Counted from the first letter of the stretch, positions 53,788-63,277 are shown. The stretch: DNA of 64,000 bases from JAAUTS01 sp038250235 (GCA_038250235.1 JBBSCO010000006.1:1-64000); one strand, 5' to 3'. Translations and numbers: made by a program. Notes: a model not told the origin generated them from the sequence alone.

Positions 53788-54503
53788 ATTTCGTTCAACC
53801 ACGCACTGATATTCTTCCGCCAGCCCAGCAAATTCTTTGGCCATTACTCGGCCAGATAGAGCATGGCTTTGTCCTTTATGGGGGCACCGCCGTGGCCCTC
53901 TACCATGGACACCGACAATCTGTAGATTTCGATTTCTTCGGTGATCCCGCTTTTGATCCTTTTCAACTCAAGGCAAAATATGAATTCCTCAAAATGGGAG
54001 AAATGATACAGACGGCTGAAAACACACTTTCTGTTCTTGTTCCATCACCCCAAGGAGAGGTGAAATTCTCCTTCTTTGGCGGGTTGAAATTTGGCCGGGC
54101 CGCAGCTCCTTCCGTGTGCAACGACACACTCGTCCGGCTCGCTTCCCCATTGGATCTGACCGTGCAAAAGCTCAAAGTCATTCAGGTGCGAAGCGAGTCC
54201 AAGGATTACCTGGACCTGGACTGCCTGCTTCAAAAGGGAGTAGACCTTGCGGAAGCATTGGGTGCCGCCAGAGCACTCTATCCGGATTTCCCCGTCGCAA
54301 GTGCTCTCCGCGCCATGTGTTATTTTAAAGACGGCGACGTCGCAACGATCCCCAAAGCCACCAAAAAACGCCTGACAAAAAGCGTTGAAAAAGTGAAAGA
54401 GGTGAAAGAAGTCCCCAGAGAATGCGATCAACTCGACATCACAAGGACTCAATTGAAAGATTTGAGAAAAGGAACTTCGCTTCCAAAACAGAGGGCCTGT
54501 TAG
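53784..54503 (+). CDS. AbiEii/AbiGii-type nucleotidyltransferase, putative toxin
   Basis: The nucleotidyltransferase core is FVLYGGTAVALYHGHRQSVDFDFF, split as GG and DFDFF (about residues 32-53), with a later catalytic-like KDYLDLDCLL region. The 239-residue length fits short AbiEii relatives, with a charged C-terminal tail. Relatives block growth by adding nucleotides to tRNA. With its upstream partner it makes a cassette flanked by direct repeats. Confidence 0.78.
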   Translation: MNFVQPRTDILPPAQQILWPLLGQIEHGFVLYGGTAVALYHGHRQSVDFDFFGDPAFDPFQLKAKYEFLKMGEMIQTAENTLSVLVPSPQGEVKFSFFGGLKFGRAAAPSVCNDTLVRLASPLDLTVQKLKVIQVRSESKDYLDLDCLLQKGVDLAEALGAARALYPDFPVASALRAMCYFKDGDVATIPKATKKRLTKSVEKVKEVKEVPRECDQLDITRTQLKDLRKGTSLPKQRAC

Positions 54504-54528
54504 CGAATAAAATGGGGTGCGGCTTGGG

Positions 54529-54683
54529 TCGGGCAGACTTCCAATCAAGGCGTTAGCAGGGGGCAGTTTTAAGTTTTGATTTTAGGGTTCAGAGTTTAGG
54601 TTCGCCCGTGAAATACGCGAAAAACTCTGAAGAAGAAGATTCCATCCAGATCTTCCTTTCGCGTTCTCTCGCGTGTTTCGCGG
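54529..54683. repeat. Direct repeat, copy 2
   Basis: It is nearly identical to 53042-53188 (two mismatches over 54581-54683). It starts with TCGGGCAGACTTCC in both copies. It lies 25 bp after the cassette's stop codon. Confidence 0.85.
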
Positions 54684-54789
54684 GCAGAATTCTGGGTCGT
54701 TAGAGCTAAAACGGTTTTTTTGGAGGGTAGGCTGCTTGGTTCCCTAAAACCAGGTCATAGTCGCCCCGCTGGCCCCCTAACAGAAACTC

Positions 54790-56190
54790 TTAACGGGTGC
54801 TGGAGGCGTAGCCGTTTTTGAGGGCGGCTTTGACCAGATTGGCTCCGAAATCCCAGACCGGGCCGGGGACTTTGGCGATGCCCAGGATGGAGTCTTCCAA
54901 GGCGTTGACAAACAGGTCGATCTCTTTGTCCCCGATGATGAGGGGAGGAAGGATTTTGACCACATCCATGTTGTGGCCGGCCACTTGGGCCAGGATGCGG
55001 TGCTTCTGCAACAAAGGGGTAACAATCATCTGGGGAAAAAGTCCCTTGTCCACGGCATGGATCGCTTTCCAGGCCATCTTCAATTTAAGGGAATCCGGCT
55101 CCTGAAATTCAATGGCGATCATAAGCCCTTTACCCCGGACTTCTTTGATCATGGGATGCTTTTTCTGGAGCTCGCGCAGACGACCCAAGAGCTGATCACC
55201 TCGGATCGCGGCGTTTTCGATGAGTTTTTCTTCCTCGAGGATATGGATGGTGGCCAGGCCGCAGGCCATGGCGAGGTTGTTCCGTCCGAAGGTGGTCGAG
55301 TGCGCGACGCAACGGTCCAGACGCGAGTAAACTTTCTGGTAGATATCGCGGCGGGTGACAAAACCGGCGGCTGGCACATAACCGCCGCTGAGTGCCTTGG
55401 CCATGGTGATAATGTCCGGGTCGAGGTTCCAGTGTTGGTAGGCGAAGAGTTTGCCGGTGCGGCCCATGCCGGTCTGGACTTCGTCCGAGATGAAGATCGT
55501 GCCGAATTTGCGGCAGAGTTCGCGGGCTTTGAGGATATAGTCATCCGCGACCACTTTGACACCCTTGCCCTGGACCAGTTCGATGATGAAGGTTCCAATC
55601 TTGCCGGTTTTGAGTTTGCTTTCGAGGTCGTCGATGTCGTTGTGCTTGACGAATTCAACGTTGTTGAGGAAGGGGCCGAAGCCCTCGCGGAAATTGCCGC
55701 TGTGGGTGATGGAGAGCGAACCCATGCTCAGTCCGTGGTAGGAATTTTCCACCGCAACGATGCCGGACTTTCCGCTGGCGCAGCGGGCGAACTTGAGGGC
55801 ACCTTCGACGGCTTCGGTGCCGGAGTTGCAGAAGAAGACGGCATCAAGGTTGGGGCCGGTGCGTTTGGTGATGGCCTCGGCCAGCAATCCGCTGAGGAGG
55901 GCGCAGTCCATCTGCACCATGTTGGGCAGGTCCATTTCCATGACGTCCTTGATAACTTCTTGGACCTTGGGATGGTTGCGTCCGATATTGAAAACGCCGT
56001 AGCCACTGAGGAAATCGAGGTATTCTTTCCCGTCCATATCGTAGAGATAGGAGCCTTGGGCGCGGGCATAGACTTTGTCGAAACCGATGGTCTTTAGAAC
56101 CTTGACCAGGGTGCGGTTCACGTGGCGGTCGTGCAGTTCGTAGTTTTCGCCGAGCCGTGTCGTGATGATCTCTTTGATATCGAAGGACAT
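54790..56190 (-). CDS. Class III (ornithine/acetylornithine-type) PLP aminotransferase
   Basis: The 466-residue enzyme has GTEAVEGALKFAR, HGLSMGSLSITHS, the Asp contact ISDEVQTGMGRTG and the PLP-Lys region AKALSGGYVPAAG. It resembles putrescine or long-chain diamine/ornithine aminotransferases more than ArgD, and its C-terminus is extended. The amino donor cannot be fixed from sequence. It follows the KDPG-type aldolase on the same strand after 149 bp. Confidence 0.88.
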   Translation of the reverse strand: MSFDIKEIITTRLGENYELHDRHVNRTLVKVLKTIGFDKVYARAQGSYLYDMDGKEYLDFLSGYGVFNIGRNHPKVQEVIKDVMEMDLPNMVQMDCALLSGLLAEAITKRTGPNLDAVFFCNSGTEAVEGALKFARCASGKSGIVAVENSYHGLSMGSLSITHSGNFREGFGPFLNNVEFVKHNDIDDLESKLKTGKIGTFIIELVQGKGVKVVADDYILKARELCRKFGTIFISDEVQTGMGRTGKLFAYQHWNLDPDIITMAKALSGGYVPAAGFVTRRDIYQKVYSRLDRCVAHSTTFGRNNLAMACGLATIHILEEEKLIENAAIRGDQLLGRLRELQKKHPMIKEVRGKGLMIAIEFQEPDSLKLKMAWKAIHAVDKGLFPQMIVTPLLQKHRILAQVAGHNMDVVKILPPLIIGDKEIDLFVNALEDSILGIAKVPGPVWDFGANLVKAALKNGYASSTR

Positions 56191-56339
56191 GGGATTTAAT
56201 ATGGACGTGATTTTAAAGGGTGCAAGGCGATTTGGGGATTGCGGAGACTAATTGATTAATCAGATGGGGGGGGTAGAAGCTGCGGAAGTTTTAGCCTGCG
56301 CAACTACCAAATCTCTTAATTACCGGCTCACGCCTCCGG

Positions 56340-56996
56340 CTATTTCTTCAAAGAAGCACGGGCCTGGGCCACATTTTCCACAAACTGGGCGGCCAGGGCA
56401 GAGAGGCCTTTCCAATCTTGTTTTTCAACCAGATCCTTCTTGAGCAAGCTGCTGCCTGCGGCTACGGCGGCGCAACCCGCTTTGATGAAATCGGCGCAGG
56501 TGTTCACGTCCACGCCGCCGGTGGGAATGATCTGAAGCTGGGGCATGGGGGCTTTGATGGCTTTGATGTAGTTGGGGCCGAGGCCGTCGGCTGGGAAAAT
56601 TTTGATAAAATCGGCCCCGAGTTCGTAGGCGTTGAGGGCTTCGGTCGGTGTGTAGGCACCGCAGACGATGGGTTTGGAGTAGCGGTTGCAGCAACGGATG
56701 ATTTCTTCCTTGGTGATCGGGGTGACGACAAACTCGGCTCCGGCCAGGATGGCGAGGCGTGCGGTGGTGGCGTCAATGACGGAGCCGACACCCATGTAGA
56801 TGCGGCTGCCCAGCGTGCTGGTGACTTCTTTGATTGCCTCCAGCGCATTGGGTGTCGTCATGGTGATTTCCATGCCGGTCACCCCGCCATCGGCCAGGGC
56901 GGTGCAGATGTTAAGCAGTTGGGCGGAGGAATCGGCCCGTATGACGGCAACGACGCCGGGGTTGAGAAGACGGTGGATGGATTCTTGTTTGGTCAT
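56340..56996 (-). CDS. KDPG/KHG aldolase family protein (Eda-like)
   Basis: The start is ATG at 56996 (frame open to 57059 inside pgeF). The 218-aa TIM barrel shows GVVAVIRADS, ALADGGVTGMEITMTTPNA, MGVGSVIDA, the catalytic-Lys strand GADFIKIFPAD and IPTGGVDVNT. It cleaves 2-keto-3-deoxy-6-phosphogluconate or a related aldol. No edd or other sugar-acid gene is nearby, so the substrate is uncertain. Confidence 0.88.
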   Translation of the reverse strand: MTKQESIHRLLNPGVVAVIRADSSAQLLNICTALADGGVTGMEITMTTPNALEAIKEVTSTLGSRIYMGVGSVIDATTARLAILAGAEFVVTPITKEEIIRCCNRYSKPIVCGAYTPTEALNAYELGADFIKIFPADGLGPNYIKAIKAPMPQLQIIPTGGVDVNTCADFIKAGCAAVAAGSSLLKKDLVEKQDWKGLSALAAQFVENVAQARASLKK

Positions 56997-57033
56997 AAGG
57001 GAAAGGTATATGCTGAAAAGTTGCAAAGAGAGG

Positions 57034-57675
57034 TCAAGATTTATCGGGGTCGGGATCAAGTCGAATGGCAGCGTAGTGGCGGCCTGTATGGCCTTTTTCC
57101 ATGCGGTAGGAATAGAAGCGTTTTAGGTCACTTCCTGTATTCAGACCGCAATCGTGGTAGTTCAAGACGCCGGAGTCCAGAGCCTGCTTGCGGAGTGTTG
57201 CTGCAAAATCAGAATCGTAGTGGGGAGGGCGGATACAGGGAGCAAGGACAACGATGAGGGAGGCTGGATCGCTTTGAAACGATGCCTTCATGGCCTGGAT
57301 CGCGGCGGGCAGGATGCCGGCTTCTGTGCCTTTTCTGCCCGAGTGGACGACACCAACGGCTTCATGCTGCGGATCGTAAAGAAAGAGCGGGCCGCAGTCG
57401 GCACTGCGGATGGCCAGGGTAATGCCGGCTTCGTTGCTGATCAACCCGTCCACGGCAGGAACTGTTTTACCGGCATCCTGCAGGCCCACTCTCGCAATCT
57501 GAGATCCGTGTGGCTGCTCAGCCTGTATCAGCGGATCGGAGGGGAAAGCGGCTGAGTTCAGGCTTTCGCGGCAGGAATGTGCCACAGGGTCGTCTTCAGA
57601 CCGTAAGGTAAAGATATGTTGCAGGCGGGGAAAATCGAGCTGTGGGAAAAAAATCCGCGAGTCCGGGGCAGGCAT
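57034..57675 (-). CDS. pgeF: YfiH/PgeF-family purine nucleoside phosphorylase / peptidoglycan editing protein
   Basis: The DUF152 fold is clear: AEQPHGSQIARV (zinc His), SADCGPLFLYDPQHEAVGVVHSG split over the Cys-His site, and GRKGTEAGILPA. I place the start at 57675; a longer frame to 57732 overlaps marR. Related proteins act on nucleosides and also remove mis-incorporated peptidoglycan residues. It is part of the marR-pgeF-aldolase run. Confidence 0.87.
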   Translation of the reverse strand: MPAPDSRIFFPQLDFPRLQHIFTLRSEDDPVAHSCRESLNSAAFPSDPLIQAEQPHGSQIARVGLQDAGKTVPAVDGLISNEAGITLAIRSADCGPLFLYDPQHEAVGVVHSGRKGTEAGILPAAIQAMKASFQSDPASLIVVLAPCIRPPHYDSDFAATLRKQALDSGVLNYHDCGLNTGSDLKRFYSYRMEKGHTGRHYAAIRLDPDPDKS

Positions 57676-57691
57676 GGACTCAGGATGGGGA

Positions 57692-58174
57692 TTATTCTGC
57701 CGTACGTCCACAGGAACGGAGACGGGAAGCACAGGATTCCTTCATGGCCTTATAAATGCGGGGCCAGGCTCTGCGGTCTTCGGCCTCGAGGTTGGCGGCA
57801 ATACCGTAAAGATTATGGATCAGCTCGGTTTTCATTTCATCGACCAAAGTACGTCCTTTCCCTGTGATGCGGACAAGCACTTGACGTCGGTCATTGGGTG
57901 TTGCAAAACGCTCGACCAATTCCGCACCAGCCAGACGATCCACCAGTCCGGTGGTGGCGGGTGTGGTGTGTCCCATCAAAGCTGCCAGTTTGCCCATGTT
58001 CAGGGATTCATGAACGGAGAGAAAACCGAGCAAGGTGTATTGAGGAATGGAAAGTTTTCGCTTGGAAACCTTCTCCGTGAGAGAAACCAAAAAGAAGCGT
58101 TGCAAATACATTGTCAAATCTGCGAGCTCTAAAATTTCTACTGAAGGGGTAGAAGAGGCCTTAAATGTTTCCAT
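57692..58174 (-). CDS. MarR-family transcriptional regulator
   Basis: The 160-residue winged-helix protein has MGKLAALMGHTTPATTGLVD as recognition helix region and the wing FATPNDRRQVLVRIT. It starts the marR-pgeF-aldolase-aminotransferase run and probably regulates it or itself. The ligand is unknown. Confidence 0.9.
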   Translation of the reverse strand: METFKASSTPSVEILELADLTMYLQRFFLVSLTEKVSKRKLSIPQYTLLGFLSVHESLNMGKLAALMGHTTPATTGLVDRLAGAELVERFATPNDRRQVLVRITGKGRTLVDEMKTELIHNLYGIAANLEAEDRRAWPRIYKAMKESCASRLRSCGRTAE

Positions 58175-58320
58175 AACTAAATTATATAGCGATTAATTCA
58201 GTTTTGGCGAACTGAATTTATTGCCCAGCCCTAAACTCTTTGTTTCTGGTGGTTTATGGGGAACGGGCGTTTCTTCTATTGCGTTCCCAAATAGATTATG
58301 ATTATCTTTTAGCTCGATTT

Positions 58321-58395
58321 GCAGCCTTAGCTCAGTGGTAGAGCATTACCTTGACACGGTAGGGGCCACAGGTTCGAACCCTGTAGGCTGCACCA
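58321..58395 (+). tRNA. tRNA-Val (GAC)
   Basis: The acceptor stem GCAGCCT/AGGCTGC, D arm with AGCTCAGTGGTAGAGC, anticodon stem ACC-loop-GGT with GAC, T arm ACAGGTTCGAACCCTGT and an encoded ACCA end are all present. The anticodon GAC reads valine codons GUC and GUU. Confidence 0.96.
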
Positions 58396-58453
58396 TTTTC
58401 CTTCCCTGGTTTAGCATTGACTCGTTCCCCCCGGTCGTGGCTTGATCGATTCT

Positions 58454-58960
58454 ATGAACAGCCTGCCGGTTCCAGCTTTGACGGAAAAAACCGTTCTGGC
58501 CGTTTTCCCCGACTGTCGTTTCCGGCTCTTTGAAGCCAAGTCTGTCATTCTCAAGCAAAACTCTGCGGCCAGCACCCTTTATTTCATCGTTTCTGGACGT
58601 GTCCAGGTCAGCCGGGTTTTTCCAGGAAAGGTGGAATTGCCGCTCGCGACCTTAAAAAAAGGACAATTGCTGGGTGAGATGGCCTTATTGACTGGAAAAA
58701 AACGTTCGGCCCAAGCCAAGGCCCTGAGCCGGGTCAAGACCTTGGAAGTCACGCGGCGGCAGTTGGAAAATCTGGTTTTGGACAGCAATCCCCTGGCTAT
58801 CAGTATGGCTTTGCATTTGGCGATTCTGTTGGCCAACCGGCTGGGCAATGTGTTCCACAGCTTTACCGATCCACGTCTCCTGGAGATTTCCAAAGCCAAT
58901 GCCCGGCAGGTCGATGTCCGGAAAGTGTTGCAGGGGATGTATGGGCACTGTGTTGTTTAG
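58454..58960 (+). CDS. Cyclic-nucleotide-binding protein
   Basis: The 168-residue protein has one CAP_ED beta-roll (about 15-125) with STLYFIVSGRVQVSR and KGQLLGEMALLTGKKRSAQA. It then has a helical tail (about 110-150) without a winged helix, as in the protein at 17619. Start is ATG at 58454; a TTG lies four codons upstream. It is monocistronic after the tRNA. Confidence 0.78.
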   Translation: MNSLPVPALTEKTVLAVFPDCRFRLFEAKSVILKQNSAASTLYFIVSGRVQVSRVFPGKVELPLATLKKGQLLGEMALLTGKKRSAQAKALSRVKTLEVTRRQLENLVLDSNPLAISMALHLAILLANRLGNVFHSFTDPRLLEISKANARQVDVRKVLQGMYGHCVV

Positions 58961-59086
58961 AGCCCAGCCTATGGGCTTTGAACTGTGGCAACCCTTTGGA
59001 TTGCTGAGGATAACTTTTCTTTGGATTTTACTGAATTCCGTTTTATCGAATTTCTACATTCGGGTTTCGAATTCAAATTGAATCCA

Positions 59087-59842
59087 CTACATCCCGGAAT
59101 CCGGTGTGTCATTGTTTTGGATATAGTCAATCAGCTCCAGTTCCGGCACCGGGGTATCCGTTTTGAATCCCAAAGTGCCGGTGACTTCGATGAAAACACC
59201 ATCGCTCTTCAGGTCGGTCCGACCGTTGACGCGCAACGCCACGGTCCGTCCATCGGCGGCACAACAGAAAATCAGAAGCCGGGCGATTTTGAAATGGGTT
59301 TCGTCTTCCGAAAGCCATTGTCCAGAAATAACAACCCGTTGACCATTGTAACGCTCCCTCAACACCCGGTCTTGGCTCAGGTAGATCAGCTCCAGAAGAT
59401 CCAGCGGCACAACTTCATCCTTGGACACTTCATCCACCTGTTCCAGCAGCAGGCGGTGGAGTTCGCCGGGTTTGCCGGGAAGAAATCGTTGCAGGGCGGC
59501 GGGGCTGAGGAGATTGTAGCTGGCCCGTTGCCGGAGAAACTGGGCGCTTTGAAGATCCTCCGGCAAAAGCAGATAGGCTGCCAAAGGTAAGGCCAGCAGG
59601 GCGGCCCGTCCGGTTGCTTGGGCCGTGAGGTGAGAGCCGTTTTCAGAGAAGAGATCGAAGAAAAAGGGGTAACTGACACAGATCAGCATCAGGAGAATTC
59701 CGAAGCTTAGGGTTATGTCGTGGTAAGCAGGATTCTGGATCTGGGACAATTGTCCTGAAAGATGAAGCCGCAAAAGAATACAGCCCCAGGCTCCAAGGCT
59801 GAGCGGCAGGAGGAGACTCTGGGCTTTCAGCAGAATACGCAT
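59087..59842 (-). CDS. TIGR03943-family protein (partner of DUF318 permease)
   Basis: The 251-residue protein has two membrane helices near the N-terminus (about 8-28, 40-60) and a soluble DUF1980-like part after about residue 120 with VVISGQWLSEDETHFKIARLLIFCCAADGR split around two cysteines. It directly follows the permease gene without spacer, a pairing seen in many phyla. It may gate or chaperone the permease; substrate (metal or arsenic-like) is unproven. Confidence 0.85.
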   Translation of the reverse strand: MRILLKAQSLLLPLSLGAWGCILLRLHLSGQLSQIQNPAYHDITLSFGILLMLICVSYPFFFDLFSENGSHLTAQATGRAALLALPLAAYLLLPEDLQSAQFLRQRASYNLLSPAALQRFLPGKPGELHRLLLEQVDEVSKDEVVPLDLLELIYLSQDRVLRERYNGQRVVISGQWLSEDETHFKIARLLIFCCAADGRTVALRVNGRTDLKSDGVFIEVTGTLGFKTDTPVPELELIDYIQNNDTPDSGM

Positions 59843-60799
59843 CTAATTCCAACCCTCCCAATAGCTGCGGCTAAAAAGTTCTGGAGGCAGGCGGTTCAGG
59901 CTCAAAGCCAGAAGCAGAACGATGAGAATGGCCAGGGCAGAGAGCAGCAGGATCGCCCTCGGTTGAAAAAAACTGCGATAGACCATCAGGAGTTTCAAAT
60001 CCAGAACCGGGCCGATCCACAAAAAGGCAAAAGTCGCCGCTTGTGACATGCCGACGTAGGATTTGGCGACAAAAGCATCGGCGGAGCTGCAGACACTGCT
60101 CAGGATTGCAGCCAACATCATCAGGGGGATGGCTGACGGGGTGTTTCCCATGTCCCCAAGAAAGGCTCCGGCATAAGTCTGGGCCAAGGCGGCCAGCAGG
60201 CTCCCTGCAATATAAAACAGGGACACGGTAAGAAAGTCGCTCAAGGTGATCTGCATTGCTGCGGCCAGTCGCGGGTGGCGGCTACGAAGCCATAAAGCGG
60301 CCTCAACGGGAGCGGTCTCAAGGTTTTCATTCGATCCTGAGGCACTGATGACTTCCGGACGGACGACCCAGGTGGCTCCGAGACGATTTAGAACCAGGGC
60401 CAGAATCAGGGCGACCAAAACGGAACCGCTGAAGCGCAACAATACCGCGATGGCCGGATCTTCAAAAGAAAAGGCCAGCCATGTGCTGCCGAGTGCGATT
60501 GGATTGATGGCCGGTCCGGCAAAGAGGTAGGCCAAGGCAGCGCAGAGCGGAAGACCTTTCATCGTGAGCCGACGCACCAGGGGGAGGCCCACACATTCGC
60601 AGGAGGGGAAAACTAGCCCGGCCAGAATGCCGAGAAGGGCGGAGGCGAGGGGGCTCTTGGGCATCCAGGAGATGAATTGCCGGATGGGCAGGAAGGAGGA
60701 AACGAGCCCGCTGATCAAAGCCCCCAGGAAAAGAAAGGGAAGCCCCTGAACAAAAAGACTGACAAACAGGAGAGTGATTTCAGGCAGCCGTGAGGTCAT
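59843..60799 (-). CDS. DUF318/YraQ-type permease
   Basis: The 318-residue protein has about eight helices in two halves. Characteristic Cys-containing motifs are GLVFPSCECVGLPLVRRL in the first half and SSVCSSADAFVAKS in the second. The family is related to the ArsP organoarsenical exporters and resembles metal-permease pairs. It starts the two-gene unit with the TIGR03943 protein. Confidence 0.86.
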   Translation of the reverse strand: MTSRLPEITLLFVSLFVQGLPFLFLGALISGLVSSFLPIRQFISWMPKSPLASALLGILAGLVFPSCECVGLPLVRRLTMKGLPLCAALAYLFAGPAINPIALGSTWLAFSFEDPAIAVLLRFSGSVLVALILALVLNRLGATWVVRPEVISASGSNENLETAPVEAALWLRSRHPRLAAAMQITLSDFLTVSLFYIAGSLLAALAQTYAGAFLGDMGNTPSAIPLMMLAAILSSVCSSADAFVAKSYVGMSQAATFAFLWIGPVLDLKLLMVYRSFFQPRAILLLSALAILIVLLLALSLNRLPPELFSRSYWEGWN

Positions 60800-60839
60800 A
60801 AAATGAGTTCGTCAGAAGTCTTCCGGATGACATGCTGTG

Positions 60840-61466
60840 ATGCTTATGAACCTGCAGGATCGCGTCAAGCTCAGCCTTTTGTTGGTTCTGTTGATGCTTG
60901 TCGTATGGCAGGGTCTCCATGGTTGTGCGGATGAAGAGGTTTTGCAGGGCCGCTATGTGGAATGGCCCGAGTATGCGGCCAAACATTTATTGCAGTCATT
61001 GCCTGTGGAAACGGCGTTTACCCACCCGATACAAGCTGATTTGAGGGAACAGGCGTATTTGTCGAAGGCGTTTGGGGAAGACAACAGCACGGGGGAATTT
61101 TGGAAACTGGAACCTGCTGCGGCGGTGGAGCGGATGGAGGTGATGGCCATGGGAGCGGGTCTGGTGCTGATGGCGGAGCAATGGGGATCGGATCTCAATG
61201 GCGTGGTGGTTCTGTTGCATCGCGGCGATGATCCGTCCAGGGCTCTGATCGAGTCGATGTGCGCTGGTCTGGATACTTTGGAAGTGAGGCCTGGCCAGTG
61301 GATCAAAAAGGGGGATCGACTTGGAGTGATTTCCAATGCCAAGGAAAACGCGCTGCAGCTGGAGATACGGGAAACATTGGGGCTGGGAATCGGTCCGGGA
61401 AATTTGGAGGATTCCAGAGGCTGGCTCAGGCCTGGTGATTTTTTAAAGAAGAATGTAAAGCGTTAG
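60840..61466 (+). CDS. Envelope protein with M23-like (lysostaphin fold) domain, probably non-catalytic
   Basis: The 208-aa product has a signal or anchor helix (about 8-25) that ends near a Cys. The C-terminal third resembles the beta-sheet end of M23 peptidases: LEVRPGQWIKKGDRLGVI and LQLEIRE. The HxxxD and HxH zinc ligands of true M23 enzymes are missing, so it may be a scaffold like EnvC or NlpD. It is divergent from the permease pair. Confidence 0.6.
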   Translation: MLMNLQDRVKLSLLLVLLMLVVWQGLHGCADEEVLQGRYVEWPEYAAKHLLQSLPVETAFTHPIQADLREQAYLSKAFGEDNSTGEFWKLEPAAAVERMEVMAMGAGLVLMAEQWGSDLNGVVVLLHRGDDPSRALIESMCAGLDTLEVRPGQWIKKGDRLGVISNAKENALQLEIRETLGLGIGPGNLEDSRGWLRPGDFLKKNVKR

Positions 61467-61655
61467 AAGTTTCCATGCAGTTTGGCGTCCACGTAACCCA
61501 ATCGGATCTGGGTCGTTTTTCCTGGATTCTGCTTGAAATTTAGATCGCATCCCGGCTTTTGTCTGTCATACATGGCGACGAAACAGATGAACAGAGGCAT
61601 GATCACTGGGTATTTTCGCAGGCTCTTCGTAAGCTGCTCCTGTGTCTGAACACAT

Positions 61656-62252
61656 ATGCAAGGCTCCATTATTCGGAAGAACGGCATCCAGTTCACGGAT
61701 CTCCTCCAGATGTTGAGTGGAGGCTATTTAAGTGGTCATCTTGAAATCAAAGATTCCAACGGAAAAACTGGAATACTTGCACTGTGCAAAGGGGCTGTTG
61801 TTTCCATCGATTACGAGAATCTGAACGGGATTGCTGCTCTGGCCAAATTACTCAAGGAGGCGGAACTTCATTTCAGTTTTAGGTCCGGGGAAACCGTAGA
61901 AAGCACCGGAATCTATAAAAACACGACGGAACTTCTGATGGAAGCCGCCCTCTGGGCCGATAAGGAAATCGAGGTGCCTGTTTTGTTGGATCCTTCCTAT
62001 TTTACCATCAAAAACCGTACGGTTCTCAATACCAACACGAATGAAGAAAGGCAGGAAATCCTGGCAGAACTGGATTTCCTGCACCACAGCTCCCAAAACA
62101 TTGGCGAAGCTCTGGGGTTCGGTCCCGTCAGCAAATTTATGCTTCGCGAAGAAGAGGCCCTGTTGGCCTTCTATGTCATCTCCGAGGGCAATGTCCTTGG
62201 TTTTCAAAGTCTCAAACCCCGCTCTATGGTTGAAGCTTTTGATCTGCTTTGA
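61656..62252 (+). CDS. DUF4388-like two-part protein (A1 of an A-B-A-B tandem)
   Basis: The protein has 198 residues. The N-terminal half (about 8-85) looks like DUF4388: FTDLLQMLSGGYLSGHLEIK, ILALCKGAVVSIDYENLNG. The C-terminal half (about 130-198) has ILAELDFLHHSSQNIGEALG and LREEEALLAFYVI. Its second half is repeated as the gene at 62932. DUF4388 proteins occur with gliding and GTPase signalling modules. It is 14 bp before B1. Confidence 0.65.
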   Translation: MQGSIIRKNGIQFTDLLQMLSGGYLSGHLEIKDSNGKTGILALCKGAVVSIDYENLNGIAALAKLLKEAELHFSFRSGETVESTGIYKNTTELLMEAALWADKEIEVPVLLDPSYFTIKNRTVLNTNTNEERQEILAELDFLHHSSQNIGEALGFGPVSKFMLREEEALLAFYVISEGNVLGFQSLKPRSMVEAFDLL

Positions 62253-62266
62253 TTGTCTGATTTGCC

Positions 62267-62914
62267 ATGCAACCTCATATTCTAAAATCGGCTGAAACGC
62301 TCATTGAGCGCACTGGCATACTGGGAGTGATCATCTGCCGTGGAGATATTGTCTATTATTATAAAACGGATCCACGTTTCCATTACGACCAGATCCGCGA
62401 TTTCGGACAGTTTGTCCACCAACTTTTCTCCGGTTACCTCAACGTTCAGCGTCATATTTCGGAGGTGTCGCTTCAATTCAAGGGCGCCTGCCTCAGTGTT
62501 ATGATGATGAAAGAAGGGGAGGCTCCTATTTATGTGGCAACGCTGGCGGAGAATCTTCAAACACTGGCCTTGGCGACGGAAGAAACCAAGCGTTGGGTGG
62601 CAGAGGATCTGGTCAAAAAATCCAAACGGACGGCGAAAATTACCAGCAAGCTCAGGCCAACAGCCCATCTTTTATGGGGGCGCTTTCTCTCCAGATTGCG
62701 CGACTGTCTGGATAAAAGCCTCGGAGCTGAAGCGGGCGGGGTTGTGCTGACCCGCACTCTTGAGCATTTCCATGGGAACTCTTCCGAGCCGCTGGCAACG
62801 GAACAATGGCTGGCTTTTGTGGCCGAAGTTGGCAATCAAATCCCCAATCCTGATGCCCGTGTCCGCTTTTATAAACTGTACTCGGAAGCGGATGCGGCTG
62901 AAGCCCAACGCTGA
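62267..62914 (+). CDS. Roadblock/LC7-like protein (B1)
   Basis: The 215-residue protein has an N-terminal ~100-residue part (SAETLIERTGILGVIICRGD, then FHYDQIRDFGQFVHQLFSGY) that looks like a roadblock/LC7 fold. A helical C-terminal part rich in Arg and Glu follows. It is paralogous to the gene at 63278, with matching order of blocks. It may be a small-GTPase partner, but no GTPase is in the window. Confidence 0.55.
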   Translation: MQPHILKSAETLIERTGILGVIICRGDIVYYYKTDPRFHYDQIRDFGQFVHQLFSGYLNVQRHISEVSLQFKGACLSVMMMKEGEAPIYVATLAENLQTLALATEETKRWVAEDLVKKSKRTAKITSKLRPTAHLLWGRFLSRLRDCLDKSLGAEAGGVVLTRTLEHFHGNSSEPLATEQWLAFVAEVGNQIPNPDARVRFYKLYSEADAAEAQR

Positions 62915-62931
62915 AAGAGCAAGGCCTGTCC

Positions 62932-63264
62932 ATGGATCAGAAAGGGGAAACCAATGCGGGAAAAGATCCGGGGGATTTCCTCCCCCGGCAGGCTTCTCTG
63001 GCTCCTGCCTATTTCAGCATTAACAACCGCGAGGTGGTCGATGCGGGCGGTTCTGAGGAAGCGGAGGCTCTGTTGGCCGAGTATGATTTTCTTTTTTATT
63101 ACACCGGAAAAATAGGGGCCCTTTTGGGTTTCAGGAAAACGTACACCGTTTTCCTGAACGAAGAGCAGACGCTCCTCGCCTTCCAAGAGAAAAATCCGGG
63201 TGAAATCCGGGGTGTCCAGTGCTCCAGGCCGTATCCGCTGGAGGAAGCCCTCTCCCTGTTATAA
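62932..63264 (+). CDS. Shortened A-type protein lacking the DUF4388 half (A2)
   Basis: The 110-residue protein aligns with the second half of A1: LLAEYDFLFYYTGKIGALLG with ILAELDFLHHSSQNIGEALG, and LNEEQTLLAFQEK with LREEEALLAFYVI. The DUF4388 half is replaced by a short polar start. It lies 17 bp after B1 and 13 bp before B2. Confidence 0.65.
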   Translation: MDQKGETNAGKDPGDFLPRQASLAPAYFSINNREVVDAGGSEEAEALLAEYDFLFYYTGKIGALLGFRKTYTVFLNEEQTLLAFQEKNPGEIRGVQCSRPYPLEEALSLL

Positions 63265-63277
63265 GAGGACTTTCGCC

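Noticed and set aside
54973..56097. 374-codon plus-strand frame
   Set aside because: It is antisense to the aminotransferase, whose motifs and length are unambiguous.
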